From Chrysomallon squamiferum (taxonomy: Eukaryota; Mollusca; Gastropoda; Neomphalida; Peltospiridae): 64,000 nucleotides of DNA. Every line of letters begins with the position of its first letter. Position 1 is the stretch's first letter. The stretch lies in contig CM022665.1 of assembly GCA_012295275.1 (NCBI GenBank), positions 29,011,946 to 29,075,945 on the forward strand, given 5' to 3'. Below, piece by piece: positions 1-12,746 of this stretch. A model generated the notes under the pieces. The model did no database searches, was not told the origin of the DNA, and saw only the letters and a list, made by a program, of their open reading frames with translations. Position numbers and translations under genes: made by a program.

Positions 1-3000
1 TAGTTATACGTGTTGTTGTTGTTGTTGTTGTTGCTGTTGCCTTGACCTTATAGTTTAATTGGGTTACATTTTATAAATTCCGACGGAAACGTTAATCCGT
101 AAAAAAACAATTTAAATATTCGGCTTCTCTTGCAGAAAGTAATTAGCTGCAAACATCTTTCAGTTCCCTAATCACAAGACATGCGCATGTAGCGGCTTCA
201 ATCTGCCGTTTGTCCTTCCGTTGACATTTGCATGTTTTGTAAAATATATATATAAACCAAACATATAAAATAATACAGCAATAATAATTGTAACTTTATT
301 TCAAAGAACTCTAAAGCATAATAAGATAAAGAGAAAACTTATAGCTATAACCTTTCAAACATTAACATTAAGAGAAAACAGCATCATGTTATTCAAACAA
401 GCAAATGTAAAAGGCACAGAAATACGCAGAAAGGTTAAAACATAAAAACACCGAAATGCATATCACACACAACACATGTCCGCGCGTGTGCACACACAAA
501 TAGACACATTCACACACATACATGCATAAATATGCAGAAATACCTTGACACTAAGGACAAAACAGACATTTACACACACAGAGAAAAACAAAACATCATA
601 TAAACGCTCATAAAGTCTCGAATGAAACGCACACAGAAATAAACAGTCTGTAATGTTGTTATTGAAGAAATACAAGTGTTATTCGTTCACTGATATTATT
701 TATTTATGATTTTTTTTCCATTTTCGTTGTGGTTTACCTTTCGTACTGACATTTAGCATGAAATAATAAATTTCTCTTTGAACCGTCACTTTAAACATTA
801 ATGTTTATTACTGCAGCCGGTTTATTCATTAAGAAGGAAAAAAAAGAAAATATGTAATAATGCAAACAAATAGTCTAAAATATACATTTTGAGAATTCGC
901 TGTAGTTCAGTGTATCTAGCGATGTTCTGAAGCGAGATGAGCCCTTTGTGTTATTTCACATTCTAGCTACTGCGTAGCTTGTTTTGTTTCGTAGGAAAGT
1001 GCATATTAATAATCCATTGATAGTAATGCAAGAAGTGTCGGCAGCTTCTTTACATTATATCATTATACCTAACAACCAATGTTACAAATATGTTTAGATG
1101 TGAATATATTTTTTATAAGTTCAAGTAATTGTTTACTTCGTTGTTTTCTTCAAGAGGTTATCCCTCCCATTTGTTTTCTCCTGTCAATTAGCCAACCTTT
1201 GTAGCACGCTAACATAATAAATGCACAGTCATTTTTTTTTTCTCAATTTCACGTCAGTAAAAAATAAAAATAAAAATAATTTTAAAATATAATTTAAAAA
1301 AAAAAAAACCACCATAAAAGAATATGTCAACGAAAGAATAAGGATATTGTATGGTTTATATTAGAAGATCAAATTAAACAAATTTGGTTTGTTTTCCATT
1401 TGTCGGTACAACGTATATAATTTTGTATATAAAAAGAAGAAAAATTTGGTTGATGATGACGTTGGTGGTGATGTGCAGGATTAGAAAAAAAGGTAGTTTT
1501 AGCGATACGAAATGAAAACATCGTATTTTAATATAAGAAAACGTTACAAATCATTGATAAGTACTTTCTTATTTTCAAAGGAAACGACAAAATGAATGAA
1601 ACTCTATCCTTTTCTTCTTTTCTATTAAAAACAGTCCAACACTCCAAAAGACATCTTCACTCTCACTGCTACAAAGTACAATTGACAACCAAAATAAAAC
1701 CACTCTAAATGTTGGAGAGAAATACATTCAAAATGTGGAAAACTAAACATCGCGAAGGCTACCTGCACTTCAGTCAGTGCTAACTTGCAAACAAAACTCT
1801 CAGAAAAAGAAATGCCGACAGTAGTGCGTGTATAAATAAAGACGAAAATTTTTTTTTATTTCCAAGTGTTTACTAACAACGTTCTCTATTAGCGCCGCTT
1901 TTAGTCATTTAACCCGAGTAAGCAAAACGACATATAAGAAAATATAAATAAATATCTGTGGAATAACAAAAATAAAACTATAAGTAAATAAATAAATACA
2001 TAAATGCTGCCGAAGACAAAGGTATGAAGTTCCATACTAGTTTTAATGGATAAATACGATTGTTCATGCATACATATATAACTTAATTATTTTCAACTGG
2101 CTGAAAACAAAACTGTTTGTATTGCAATAGTTTGGGTCGTTATTATTATTAATTTACTCTTTTACGTTTATACCTTGAGTTAATTGAAGACCTAATCGTT
2201 TTTTTTTTTTTAAATTATTCTTTGGAAGAAAGACACTATTAGTAGTTTGTGTACAACCATATCCTAGATTGACTAATCTAATTAGTATTCGATATTTCAT
2301 GCAAAATTAATTTAAAAAACAAGGGAACCAACCACAAATCGTCGTTTTAAATTAATAATCAAAATCTTCAAATTCGAGACTGATATCAGGGATTATGTTG
2401 AACATAATTTATTAATATTTTAGATATTTTACTTTTCCTGGACAGATGCATTAAATTACGTGTTGCATGATCTGGAAAGAAATCTCAATTTGAAAGAAAA
2501 AATTAATATTAAATTTGGTGTCAGTGGTTTTATTATTTTGATTTAAAATCAAATTATCATAACCTAAATGTACAACGATAAAATTAACATTCTTTGATAA
2601 AAGATTACTTAAAATTCATTTATTACTGTAATTAGTATAAAACAAAGCTTTTATGAAAGAAATGAAGAAAATACCCAAAACCCGGTAACTCAGTCTGAAA
2701 AGGATTTTTGTCCCAGCTTCAAAACAAATATACTGAAAGCAAATTTTCTTTTTTCTTATTGCGCTGGTGTTACACAAACATTTTTAAAGATGGTACTTTA
2801 TTTAGTTTAAAAAGATGTACATAAATATACAAGTAAAGAATAATAATAATTTTTGTATATTTGTTATTATCAGAAAAACATAAACCTAGTATCTCCCTAT
2901 TTATTTCTTTTATTTCAGTATAAGCAAAAACAAATACAAGATCAAGTTTGTATATTTCATACATCCTTCATACACCGCTTTATGAAAATAATGTATACAT

Positions 3001-4389
3001 ACACAGATGCACATACAATTAATATAATTATATGAACATTAATGCTTTTGTTGCATAGCTAAAAATCTGGTCAAAACCTTTAACAAATCATATTTCAAAA
3101 CATAATGAAAAAAATATTTTACATTTTCTGCTGGCATGGAATTATTGATTTTTGTTAAATCTCTTCTGAAACAAAAATGGCTAATTTTGGATTATGGAGA
3201 AGTTTTGTTTTTAAACTCATAATCAAATTAATAAAAATGAAATAACAGTTCAGTAAGTTTACTAAAATCATATTTATAAACACAGGTACACCAGTGATCT
3301 TCCACAACCAGTTCCAAAAACTTTACTGAAAATTAGTTTTTTCAAACCAAAAGTGGCCAATTAATATTTCAACAATAGACCCATTAGCAGTTATATACCT
3401 CTCTGTCTATAAAACACCATGATGTGCTAGACACATAAACAAATAATGTTAAATATAAATTAAATAGTAAAACAAAATTAGTATAAATCGTAAAAGTTTA
3501 TTAGTACAGGACGCTTTAATAAAATCAGATTATTAATTAAACAATAATTAAAAATGCCAAGTCCTAAAGGAAATGTTCTGGACCATCAGTTTCTGGAAAA
3601 TCAATAACAAACCTGTATTTGTATGATGTTTATCTTAACCTTCTTTTAATGTTTTGTTTTCATTTAAGAATGAAATCTGTAGCAGAGAAAGATAATTAAT
3701 TACATATACTGGTAAACCAGATGTCAGATAAAAAAATATTTATTTACCATTTTAAACTGTTTCTTCAAATAATGTATTTTGATTATCATGATTTAATAAA
3801 AAGAAACATAAACTGTCATTTGTAATGTTAAACTCATCTTGGTCACATATTTTATATCACCAAGATAACTAAAACCTTGGTGACATTTTCCTAAATAATT
3901 ATGAGAAATTTTATCATTTTATCTGATTAATATCCATTTTAGTTTATATCTCAAGTGAAAATGCTATTAGAGAGCTATTACATATACATAATCTTTAGAA
4001 AACAATCCAGTTATCTACCTCAGTAATATATTCTTGACACTTTTAACTGATACATGTTACATTAACATGAAAATATAAACTGAAATCAACAATGAAAAAT
4101 CAAACAGATTTTTATTACTTTTTTTTTAAAAATAAAAATAATTTTAAAAACATGTATCTCTTATTTATGAGAAAACTTGTTTAATTTTATATCTAAAAAT
4201 TAAAAAGAATCTTAGGAATAATTATTTACTTATCAAAGATTATGTCTAAGTAAAAATAAAACACTGCTGCCTTTATGATGTTGCTGTGTCTAATCACAGT
4301 AGTATTACATTACTTCTCATTATCATTTCAAATGACAATTAAAAACACAATACTTTTTAACATATATAATGTGATCATGGTTACACTCT
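1..4389. other. gene-poor left flank
   Basis: No exon with convincing splice sites and coding character was found on either strand. The stretch is A+T-rich single-copy-looking DNA with a short (GTT)n run near 13-36, a CA-rich patch near 460-560 that gives a spurious Cys/Val-rich ORF, and several A or T homopolymers. It may contain the 3' untranslated region of the leftward CEBPZOS-like gene at its right edge. Confidence 0.5.
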
Positions 4390-4395
4390 TTTATT
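4390..4395 (-). terminator. candidate poly(A) signal of the CEBPZOS-like gene
   Basis: On the minus strand this reads AATAAA and lies about 42 nt past the TGA stop of the CEBPZOS-like gene, a plausible distance for a very short 3' UTR. Many such hexamers occur by chance in DNA this A+T-rich. Confidence 0.4.
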
Positions 4396-4436
4396 TTTAT
4401 AGTCTTATTTGAAAAACAAAATTCTTTCTTTCTTTT

Positions 4437-5335
4437 TCAGTTACTTTCTTCTATTCCCCAAGCTTCATAGTCTGCCTTCTTGATCTCCAGTCCACCCAGA
4501 GTTTCCCCTGACCAGTAGTATCCTAAACAATATAAATAAATTAATTAATTACTTAATTAAAATAATAATATTAATAATAAAAATTAAACAATATTATATC
4601 CATAACCAAAACACATACAGACTGAGATATATATTCCTGTATTATTTACACAAGTGATGCTGTATGGAAAAATAATGCATTGTCAACATGTATTTGGTTA
4701 TTTGTACATTATTACAAGTTGATCTTCCATCAAGAATTTTTGTAAATATACAATGCTGTAGCATTTAAAGATCAGACTAAAGAAAAACAATTACCTTTAA
4801 GAATGGATGGAAAACTATTATACATTTTGAAGCGAAATTCTGAAATAAATGTAAAAGAAGATTTGGTAGACAACTAACAGTATATCAGTAGCAAATAAAA
4901 AGAAGTCTTACTATAGGACATTAAGAATAATTTTAATAGACAAACATTATTATTCATCCCTAAAGTGCTTAGAAAGATATATTATGTTTCTGATTAATAT
5001 GATATGATATTCAAATCATGAATCAAGGACACAAAACATTCATAATTCATACTGGTCAATATTTTGATAATAAGATGGCTTTTTAAATGGAAATAATAAA
5101 TGTTTCCATGACAAAACTCAGCAGAAAAGTGTGTACGCATTATGACAAATAAAAGGATAAAGGTAACTCAAGCATACTGGATATTATCCATTTGATATCT
5201 GGTATTACCTCTAGATCTGTTCATTCTGGACCAGACATAATAGCTAATAGCAACAAATGCTAATTCTGCAACAACAGCTACTTTAATGCCTGTAACCAAA
5301 AAACTAAGTCCACTTTTCTTTGGTTTCTTCAACAT
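4437..5335 (-). CDS. CEBPZOS: CEBPZOS-like small mitochondrial membrane protein
   Basis: Three coding exons on the minus strand, 5335-5209, 4839-4795 (only 45 nt) and 4522-4437, join through GT-AG introns in consistent phase to give 85 residues; human CEBPZOS has about 80. The start MLKKPKKSG is basic. One hydrophobic segment follows (about residues 12-35, with VVAELAFVAISYYVWSRM), then an EFR...FPSILK segment encoded by the microexon, then YYWSGETLGGLEIKKADYEAW. As recalled, the human protein has the same order: VLVAELVGVFGAYFLFSKM, DFR...FPFILE, then VYYKS with a GIREL...W tail. The family is a small mitochondrial protein of unknown function, probably single-pass. It lies head-to-head with SLC30A6, about 0.8 kb between start codons. 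In human it is instead opposite CEBPZ, which is not seen here. No single exon is long enough to show as an ORF. Confidence 0.82.
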
Positions 5336-5382
5336 CTAGAACTGCAACATATAATCAAATAATTGAGTTCTCTGATAATTCT

Positions 5383-5443
<61 letters not shown>

Positions 5444-6134
5444 AAATAACAATAAAAAATTGCGAATTACTGAATGAAGTTGTATGTAAATCTGAAAATT
5501 ACTCATATCCTGAATCTTAGATTATCGTATCAACCTAAATTTAATGCCTATCAATAGTTTATTAATACGTGAATACAGAGAAACACAAACGTCATTGAAT
5601 ATAAATTACATTTAGTGATTTACACATTCAGATTCTGTTCTCAAACTCAAAGGATGACGTTGGGAAATTAATAATTTACTGTTCTATCAGGATAAAAAAT
5701 AAAAAAATAAATTTAAAAAAACCATGATAATTACGTTTAACGAAACAGATACACAAATCCGTGCTTAGTTGCCTTTACGGTTTTAGTGAACATGAAAGTT
5801 ATCTTACTAATGTCAACCAAAACACACGTGAACAGGGGCAATAACTCCTTCTGTTAAAACTGAAAATAATTTTTGAAGAACATAATTTTGGCATAGGACA
5901 ATCCTTCTTAAAGCGACAATAATAATTTATTTATTATTTTATTACAAACTATTTAATAATCGATATCGCTTTATTGTCCATATGTACAATTTATATATTT
6001 GAAGTCCTTTTCCAGGACTATCAAAAGTTACATTTTTCTATTTGTTTAATATTCGCTTATATCTTTAACAAATTACTTCCGTTGTTTGCCACGATGAAAA
6101 GAACAAAATTAATACTGTCTTAAAACACACTGAA
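5336..6134. promoter_or_regulatory. intergenic region between divergent CEBPZOS-like and SLC30A6 genes
   Basis: This gap separates the minus-strand start codon at 5335 from the plus-strand start at 6135. It must hold the 5' UTRs and promoters of both genes, and a shared bidirectional promoter is plausible. It includes an (AAAT)n microsatellite near the CEBPZOS side and a non-repetitive segment with a few CpGs at about 5640-6130. No TATA box was convincingly assigned. Confidence 0.5.
5385..5445. repeat. (AAAT)n microsatellite
   Basis: About fifteen tandem copies of the tetranucleotide TAAA, ending in a degenerate A-rich tail. It lies only 50 bp upstream of the CEBPZOS-like start codon. Confidence 0.95.
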
Positions 6135-9100
6135 ATGGCAAATTATCACTCAATGCCGGATTTGATAAGCAGCAGTGTATCTCTAAAAGTTGAGGGTAAG
6201 TAATTTTTATTTATGAAAGGTAACAATAAAAACAGAGATCTCAGCTTACAGGTTATTATCCGTGTTCAATGAGACTGATTGAGTCTGTGAATGTGACGTT
6301 TGTCATCAGTCGGTTCTGTCATCACTGTCAACGACTCAGTTATTGACTTAATGATTGCACAAGCTTTTATACCATTATTTATTGATCGATTTATTTTCAC
6401 TGTACTTTACTTTATTGTCTGCACTTTTTCAATAATAATTATGCTACACATAACACTGATAGTGGTATTATTATTAATATTATTATTCATAATGATAGAT
6501 TATCATTATCCGAACTTATTTTGCCATAATTACTTAAAATTACTGTATATACATTTCCGTCATTTGCTGTATAATGTATTTATTTTCAGATGACAGGAAA
6601 GATGGGACACATTATAACACCTCCGTGAGTTTTTATATATTTTATTGCTGTTGTCATTTTTTCTTCTTCTTTTCTTTCTAACTAGTAACTTAATGAAATC
6701 TAAAAGATATCTCCCATCCATAGTTTCTTTTTCTTATAGATACAACATTATTATGTTGGTATTACAGTTCAGTACTATCATCACCAAATGTAATAAATTG
6801 TTAATTACTGAAAACAAGTTGCTGTTACAAAGCAGAAAGTATTTATATTTTATTAATTTATTTTATCTTTCTTTTCTTTATCAGTTCATGCATCACATTA
6901 CACTAATTTACAGTCATACTTATATATCATTTCTGAACATACATCTGTATATTTTTTTTTTTTTTTTTTTAAATACATATATTAAAAAATAGTTTTTAAA
7001 TACCTTTCTAAAGGTTTAATTAAAATAAAAATAATAATAATAATAATAATAACAATTTACAGGTGTATAAATTTTTCATCAATATGTATAATTGTTTTAA
7101 TTTAAATTTTAATATTTTTGCTTTCCCCAACTAATAATATTTCCCCCATCATTATATGGCTATTTTTTATACCTTTCTTTCCAGGGTCCCATCTACCCAT
7201 TTATCCATGGAAACAAAACTCTCTCAAACACAGTGTTACGGGAAATCTCACAGATATTACAACTTAAAGAAGTAAGTTTTAAGTTCAATCTTAAAAAATA
7301 ATAATATATATATATATATACAATAAACCTTGCCTAAGTTGTCACTAATGATGACTTACGCATAACTCATCATAATGACTACTTGTAAATGTAAGTTGGC
7401 AAAATAGCAACTTATTCTAGCGTGTTCTCTAGTAGAAGCAGCCACAATGATCCGCTTTCATTGGTGTTATATGTGTGCTGTGATTCATATCTCTGGAGAA
7501 TATCCTTCAGTTTTTCTGTTTTTCATTCAACTACTGCTGTATTAACGGCCACAGATTCACCCCCTTTAAGCACTTTTCCAATTCCCCATTTTTCCTTAAA
7601 ATGATCAGTCCAACTGTCATTCAGTTTTAAACTGTCCTCATGACCAAGCAGCTTAACAAAGCCTCATGCTTTATGAAGTAGCATTTCTCCATCAATATGA
7701 ATTTCAGGTCTAGCAGCCATTTGTCAAAACCATTTAATTAATGTGGAGTCAACATCTTCAAATGTTACGTGCTTGGTGCATTTTGTACCATCTTTACTTG
7801 AATCTGAATGCTAACTGTTCTCGATGGCCTAGATCAGTTTTGATTTCTTTTTTAAAATGTCATTTAATGTTGTGCTGGGAATCTTGAATCTCACTGCCAT
7901 CTGACACTTTTTCTTGCCACAAATTGCTTCTCAATACTTAATTATTTCATACTTTTCCTTGTAAGTTTTGGTATGTTCATATCAGTATCCCAATGCACAG
8001 TGCCCATCTACATCCATGCCTGTAGCATGTGTTAGTGGGTAAATTGTGCGAGACTGTTTTGAGGGAGTTCCCACTGATGACTTAGAGCTAGAAATGAACT
8101 TAGATTTGATGACTTAGAGAGGGATATTTCATTGGAAACATTACACAGTATTGGGACTTTTGCTAAGGTGATGACTTATGCACTTTAATGACTTAAACGC
8201 AGACGACTTACACGAGGTTTACTATATATATATATATATATCTTTCATATTTGTAAATGTATACACAGGCTTCAAATTTTGGGGTTTAATCATAAATGTT
8301 GGGGCACCAAGGCAAGTTAATTTTTATCAAGTCTTCACAGAAGTCAATGAGGTTACTGCAGCTATATTATGGCCATCAACTAATCAAAACTATAGTTACT
8401 GGAACTATGAAATATAAAAAACTGGATATCTTTACACATTCAGCACATACTCCATGGCCGTTAAGCTCCTGCTCTTTGGATTTTTTATTTATATAATATA
8501 TCTTGCTGTGGCATTTCTTGTTTAAAAGGGACAATAGATATACCTATTAACATAACACTGACATCATTCCATTGAAGTATTGTGTAATTATGAAAATACA
8601 GCCATGCCCATGTTGTTGCACTGAAGAATTGAAAGAATGGTTCACTTTGACAAGAAGTTGTACTGTAAAATATTTAAAAACTGCCAAGAAATATGTGTTT
8701 TATATTTTAGATGGTCAGTGGGATTTATGGGAAAGGCACAGAAGTAAACTAGGTAGACCACGAGGTTTTATTCATTACATGATGTTATCATTATTAATAC
8801 AACTGTAAAGATTTTAAAGGATGTGTTAATATATTGTTTCAGGGCAAGAAGATCATGATGTTTCTTGTGTTTAATGTTATTTGTACAGCCACTCTTCTGA
8901 CATGGTGTCATTCTTCAAACAGCATGGGTAAGCAAGAATTTTTGTTTTTACCGGTATTTATAAATTTCTGACAGTCTCAGGTTAAATTAGATGTTTGACT
9001 GTGTGAACAAAGATCTGAAAAACTTTTGTTTCTGTACTTCTTGTTTTACATACACCAGAAAATACAGGCAATTTGAGCTAGATAGAATATCTTAGATGCT

Positions 9101-12100
9101 GACATTTTCTTTTTTATCTGATATCAATTTCTGCACTGTCTTTCACTTAAGTCTTAACTCTGAATTTGTAATTGCCATTCTGTAAAAAATATTTTATTTC
9201 TTTTTCAGCTCTAACTGCATACACATATCTTACTATATTTGATATATTAAGGTAGGTTACTATCAGTGATTGATATGGATAAAAAGAAAATTAACAAATT
9301 ACTTATTAATAATAGTGATGCTGTAAAAAACATTTTTGTAATGTTTGAAAATGTGATAAATTAGTATTAAAAATTATTATTAATAGTATAATTTACCAAA
9401 TTTATTAATATTATTTTTATTCTTTGTTATAAATGCAAATTGGTTTAAATTAACTGAAAGTAATAAGTTAACGTGAAAGAGTAAATTTTATTAAAATATT
9501 TAAATGGTATGATTGTCTGAATAGTGTCTTAACTTTTTTCTTTCAGTCTTTTAACATGTCTTCTAACTTTGTGGGTCCAAAGGCAACATCCATCGCCTGC
9601 TTATTCATTTGGGTGAGAAAATCTTCCACATATTAAATATAGTTTGGTTTGTACAAATTACATAACATATCTGACAGTAGATATAATTACAGCCACAGTC
9701 ATTTATCATCTTGTATGAAAATGTTTGATATGCCCTGGTATCAGTCTGACACTTTAGAGATTACTGTAAAGGTTTTCATTAAAATACATTGACCATGGAC
9801 ATGTGGATTCATAGTAAGTTGTGGTAGACACACAGTATTTTACAGGAAAATTAGAAGGAACTAACTGCATATTATTTAATTATGTATTTATTTTAAATTC
9901 AGTTACGAACGTTTTGAAGTTTTGGCTGTTTTTGCAAGTACCATGCTAGCTCAGTTAGGAGCTTTCTTTATTATCAAAGAGAGGTATGTGAATCTATCAG
10001 TTAATCTGCTTATAATTATTACTTATTACTATATTACTTCCAACAGTAATATTTTTTAATCTCAGAGTTTTCTATTTTTCCATCAAAAATATATTGATCT
10101 AAACTTTTTCAGAAATGTAATTATGCATCTTTATTAATTTACAATAAGAACTATTTTTCTTATGACATGAAAAACAAATTACAAAATTTTATATCAAGCA
10201 TTTGGATTAAAAAGTTTTTTTATTTTAAATGATAGCTAATTTACACAAAAGTAGCAAAATGAAAATGTAAAATTTGTAAAAAGTATTGAAATCTATTCTC
10301 CAAGTGTTATTTTAATAGACATGTACATAAATTATTTTAATAATATTTTAATTTTTCAGTGTTGCCTGCCTTCTTCAGCAGAAGGAGGTGCATACGTAAG
10401 TTTTAATTGTCTATTTATGGAATAAAACTTAATTTTCCATTTTGATAAATATTGTATTTACGATCCTTATTTCAAAGCACTTAGTTAACCATATATAAAT
10501 ACCAATAATCAGGTACAACTAAAACCATATTCAAATAGGTTTATTCAGTTTTTGTTTCTTGTCATCTACAATTCATTTCTCTCTCTGACTCAAAATTTTA
10601 TTTTATACATATTGTAGAGGACGTCTTCTGCTTGGAACTTTCTTGGCCTGCTTTGTTCATCTCATTGTAACATTTGGTGTGAAGAATCGAGCAGTGAATC
10701 ATGTAGTGGAGGCTTCCAGTTCCAGCTGGTTACAAGAACATATGACAGATATGAGTGAAAGGTAGACATTCCCTTCTTTCATTATTTTTATTTTTTCATA
10801 ACCACAAAAATAAATCCAGTAATTGTCTGTGAAATTAAATTCAGCTAATAGTTGTAATCTAGAGAAATGGGTGTCTAAGAAAAATTGTAAGTCACTGGTT
10901 TCAATAAAAATAATAAATAAATTAATTAAGGACAAAATTATATATTAAAATTTACAATAAAATACTGTTTTACTCAGTAATATTTCCTTGGATAAGACCT
11001 CTGTTAAGACAGGTTATCAATAATCTAACTTAATTATTTTACAAGTTATAATTTAATGTTTCAGCAAGTTTTTAAGTATGAAAAAAAACCCTGCAAACTA
11101 ACCACTATTTTCTTTCAGCCTCTGTCATGTTATTCCTGGGCTAAGCAAAATATTATTACCAAGACTCAACCCATTTGTGATCATTGCTTTTGCTGGAGGA
11201 ATTTCATTATTTATAGCACATGTTCTCATAGATACCAAGTAAGATTTTAATATTTTTAAATGAGTATATATATATTATAGAATGCTATATCTATTAATTA
11301 AATTGATAACAGGTTATATGTTAGTTCTTATAATCATCAATTTTATAGTACTAAAAGAAGATGTATTTTATATTGATTTTCAGTACATCCAATTTTAAAA
11401 TTTATTAGTGCTTGTTTATTTTTGTTTTTTTCTAAAAAGTTAACTTGAAGTAAAAAAAAACAACAACAAAAATTTCTTTACAGGATGTACTACTCTGCAG
11501 ACACATGGGTTGCTGTTTGTATAGCCATAATGACATGTGGTACTCTATTTCCCATGACAATTTATACTGGAAAAATACTCTTACAGGTAAATCATTTGTT
11601 TTAGTTTCAAACTAGGGATGGTGATGTAATGTGAAAACTTAATTTCTATTGTTGTTGTTGTTGTGGGTTTTTTTTTCATATTCTAATATCATTTTAGGTA
11701 CATTATTTTTATTTGTAATTTATTAATTTTCTTTTTTTTTTTCCTTTTGTTTTTCTTTTCTTTTTTAGACAGCACCTTCTCACATTCTGGGACAGCTTGA
11801 TAAAGTCCTAAGAGAAGCTTCAACTCTTGATGGTGTACTGGAATTCAGAAATGAACACTTTTGGACACTTTCATTTGGCACTTTGGTAATTTGTTATGCA
11901 TTATTTAGTCAAAATGTTAAAGAATTATTGATTAGACATAATTAATTCTGTGTCTACAGTAACTTGTTTTACTAGAATATTTTGTGCGTTTTTTTCAGGC
12001 TGGATCGCTGCAAGTTAGAGTGAGGAGAGATGCAGATGAACAACTGGTTCTTGCACATGTATTCAGTCGCCTGTCTAGTCTTGTTTCACTTCTCACAATC

Positions 12101-12391
12101 CAAGTATTCAAAGATGACTGGACAAGGGCTTCAGCTTATGCCATGGCAAGTTCCTCTGCATTTGGTTACCCAAGTCAGATTCCAGTTTTAAGTACAAGGG
12201 CTCAGTCTCCTATAGACAAATCATTATCAGCATTTCAGCCAGCCCAATTTAAAACATCATCAGTAAATTCTTTTGTTGGTGTGGTGCCACCTCCATCTAG
12301 AATATCTGAAAACATAAGAACATCTTTGCTCACATCTGCAGGAAGGGGTAGCAGTGACATGGCAGGATTTTCAGCTGTGAATCTTTCATAA
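6135..12391 (+). CDS. SLC30A6: zinc transporter ZnT6 (SLC30A6), Golgi-type auxiliary subunit
   Basis: Thirteen coding exons: 6135-6195, 6590-6624, 7185-7271, 8843-8927, 9209-9251, 9547-9612, 9903-9983, 10360-10395, 10618-10761, 11119-11238, 11484-11586, 11769-11885, 11999-12391. All junctions are GT-AG and in phase; the product is 456 residues (human ZnT6 about 461). Family blocks are clear: ALTAYTYLTIFD, FEVLAVFASTMLAQLGAFF, SSWLQEHMTDMS, QLDKVLREASTLDGVLEFRN and VRRDADEQLVLAHV. In catalytic ZnTs the second membrane helix carries a zinc-binding His and Asp; here the His position is Leu, as in ZnT6. The second zinc-binding helix (FVIIAFAGGISLF) also lacks the usual residues. ZnT6 is known to pair with ZnT5 and load zinc into Golgi ectoenzymes, so an auxiliary role is inferred. 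The tail after about residue 370 is Ser/Pro-rich and poorly conserved. The N-terminal 60 residues differ from vertebrates. Confidence 0.95.
7321..8224 (-). mobile_element. decayed pogo/Tigger-like DNA transposon with CENP-B-type transposase remnant
   Basis: This element sits in SLC30A6 intron 3. Its ends form imperfect terminal inverted repeats of about 22 bp (left CAATAAACCTTGCCTAAGTT; the right end read in reverse is close to TAGTAAACCTCGTGTAAGTC), flanked by TA. Read on the minus strand, decayed frames show CENP-B/Tigger blocks in order: a psq helix-turn-helix like YKEKYEIIKY...FKIPSTTLNDIL, a second DNA-binding block with FVKLLGHEDSLKLNDSW and KEKWGI, then YNTNESGSLW where active elements have NADETGLFW. 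Stops and frameshifts interrupt it, and most of the DDE catalytic region is absent, so it is a dead deletion derivative. Confidence 0.75.
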
Positions 12392-12740
12392 TTGGACAGT
12401 AGTTATCTCAATTACAGAACAATTTCTTACATTTAAACTACTGTAATTAAGGTTTCTTACAATAAGAAGTCTTGTTATTTATTTTTTGAAGAATGTTGGA
12501 GACCTTGTATGAAAGTGTTTTTTTCTGCTTCAAAGAAAATAATTTGTTTGTTCAGCAACTGGAAGTTGATATTTATTTGTGTTCATTTATTTATGAACAA
12601 AATTATATGTACAGGTTGTAAAGCACCTCTTTGAACTGACAATGGTTAATGCTAGATCTCATCTTTTTGATGACATCATATAAAAAACCACAAATTAATT
12701 TTTGTCACAAGACTGACATGGCAATTTCTGTATATTTTTC

Positions 12741-12746
12741 AATAAA
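12741..12746 (+). terminator. poly(A) signal of SLC30A6
   Basis: AATAAA about 350 nt downstream of the SLC30A6 stop, followed by a T/G-rich stretch. It is the best-placed signal for the 3' end of this gene. Confidence 0.55.

Noticed and set aside
463-675. 70-residue Cys/Val-rich minus-strand ORF
   Set aside because: It is read from a CA-rich simple-sequence patch, with no domain or splice context.
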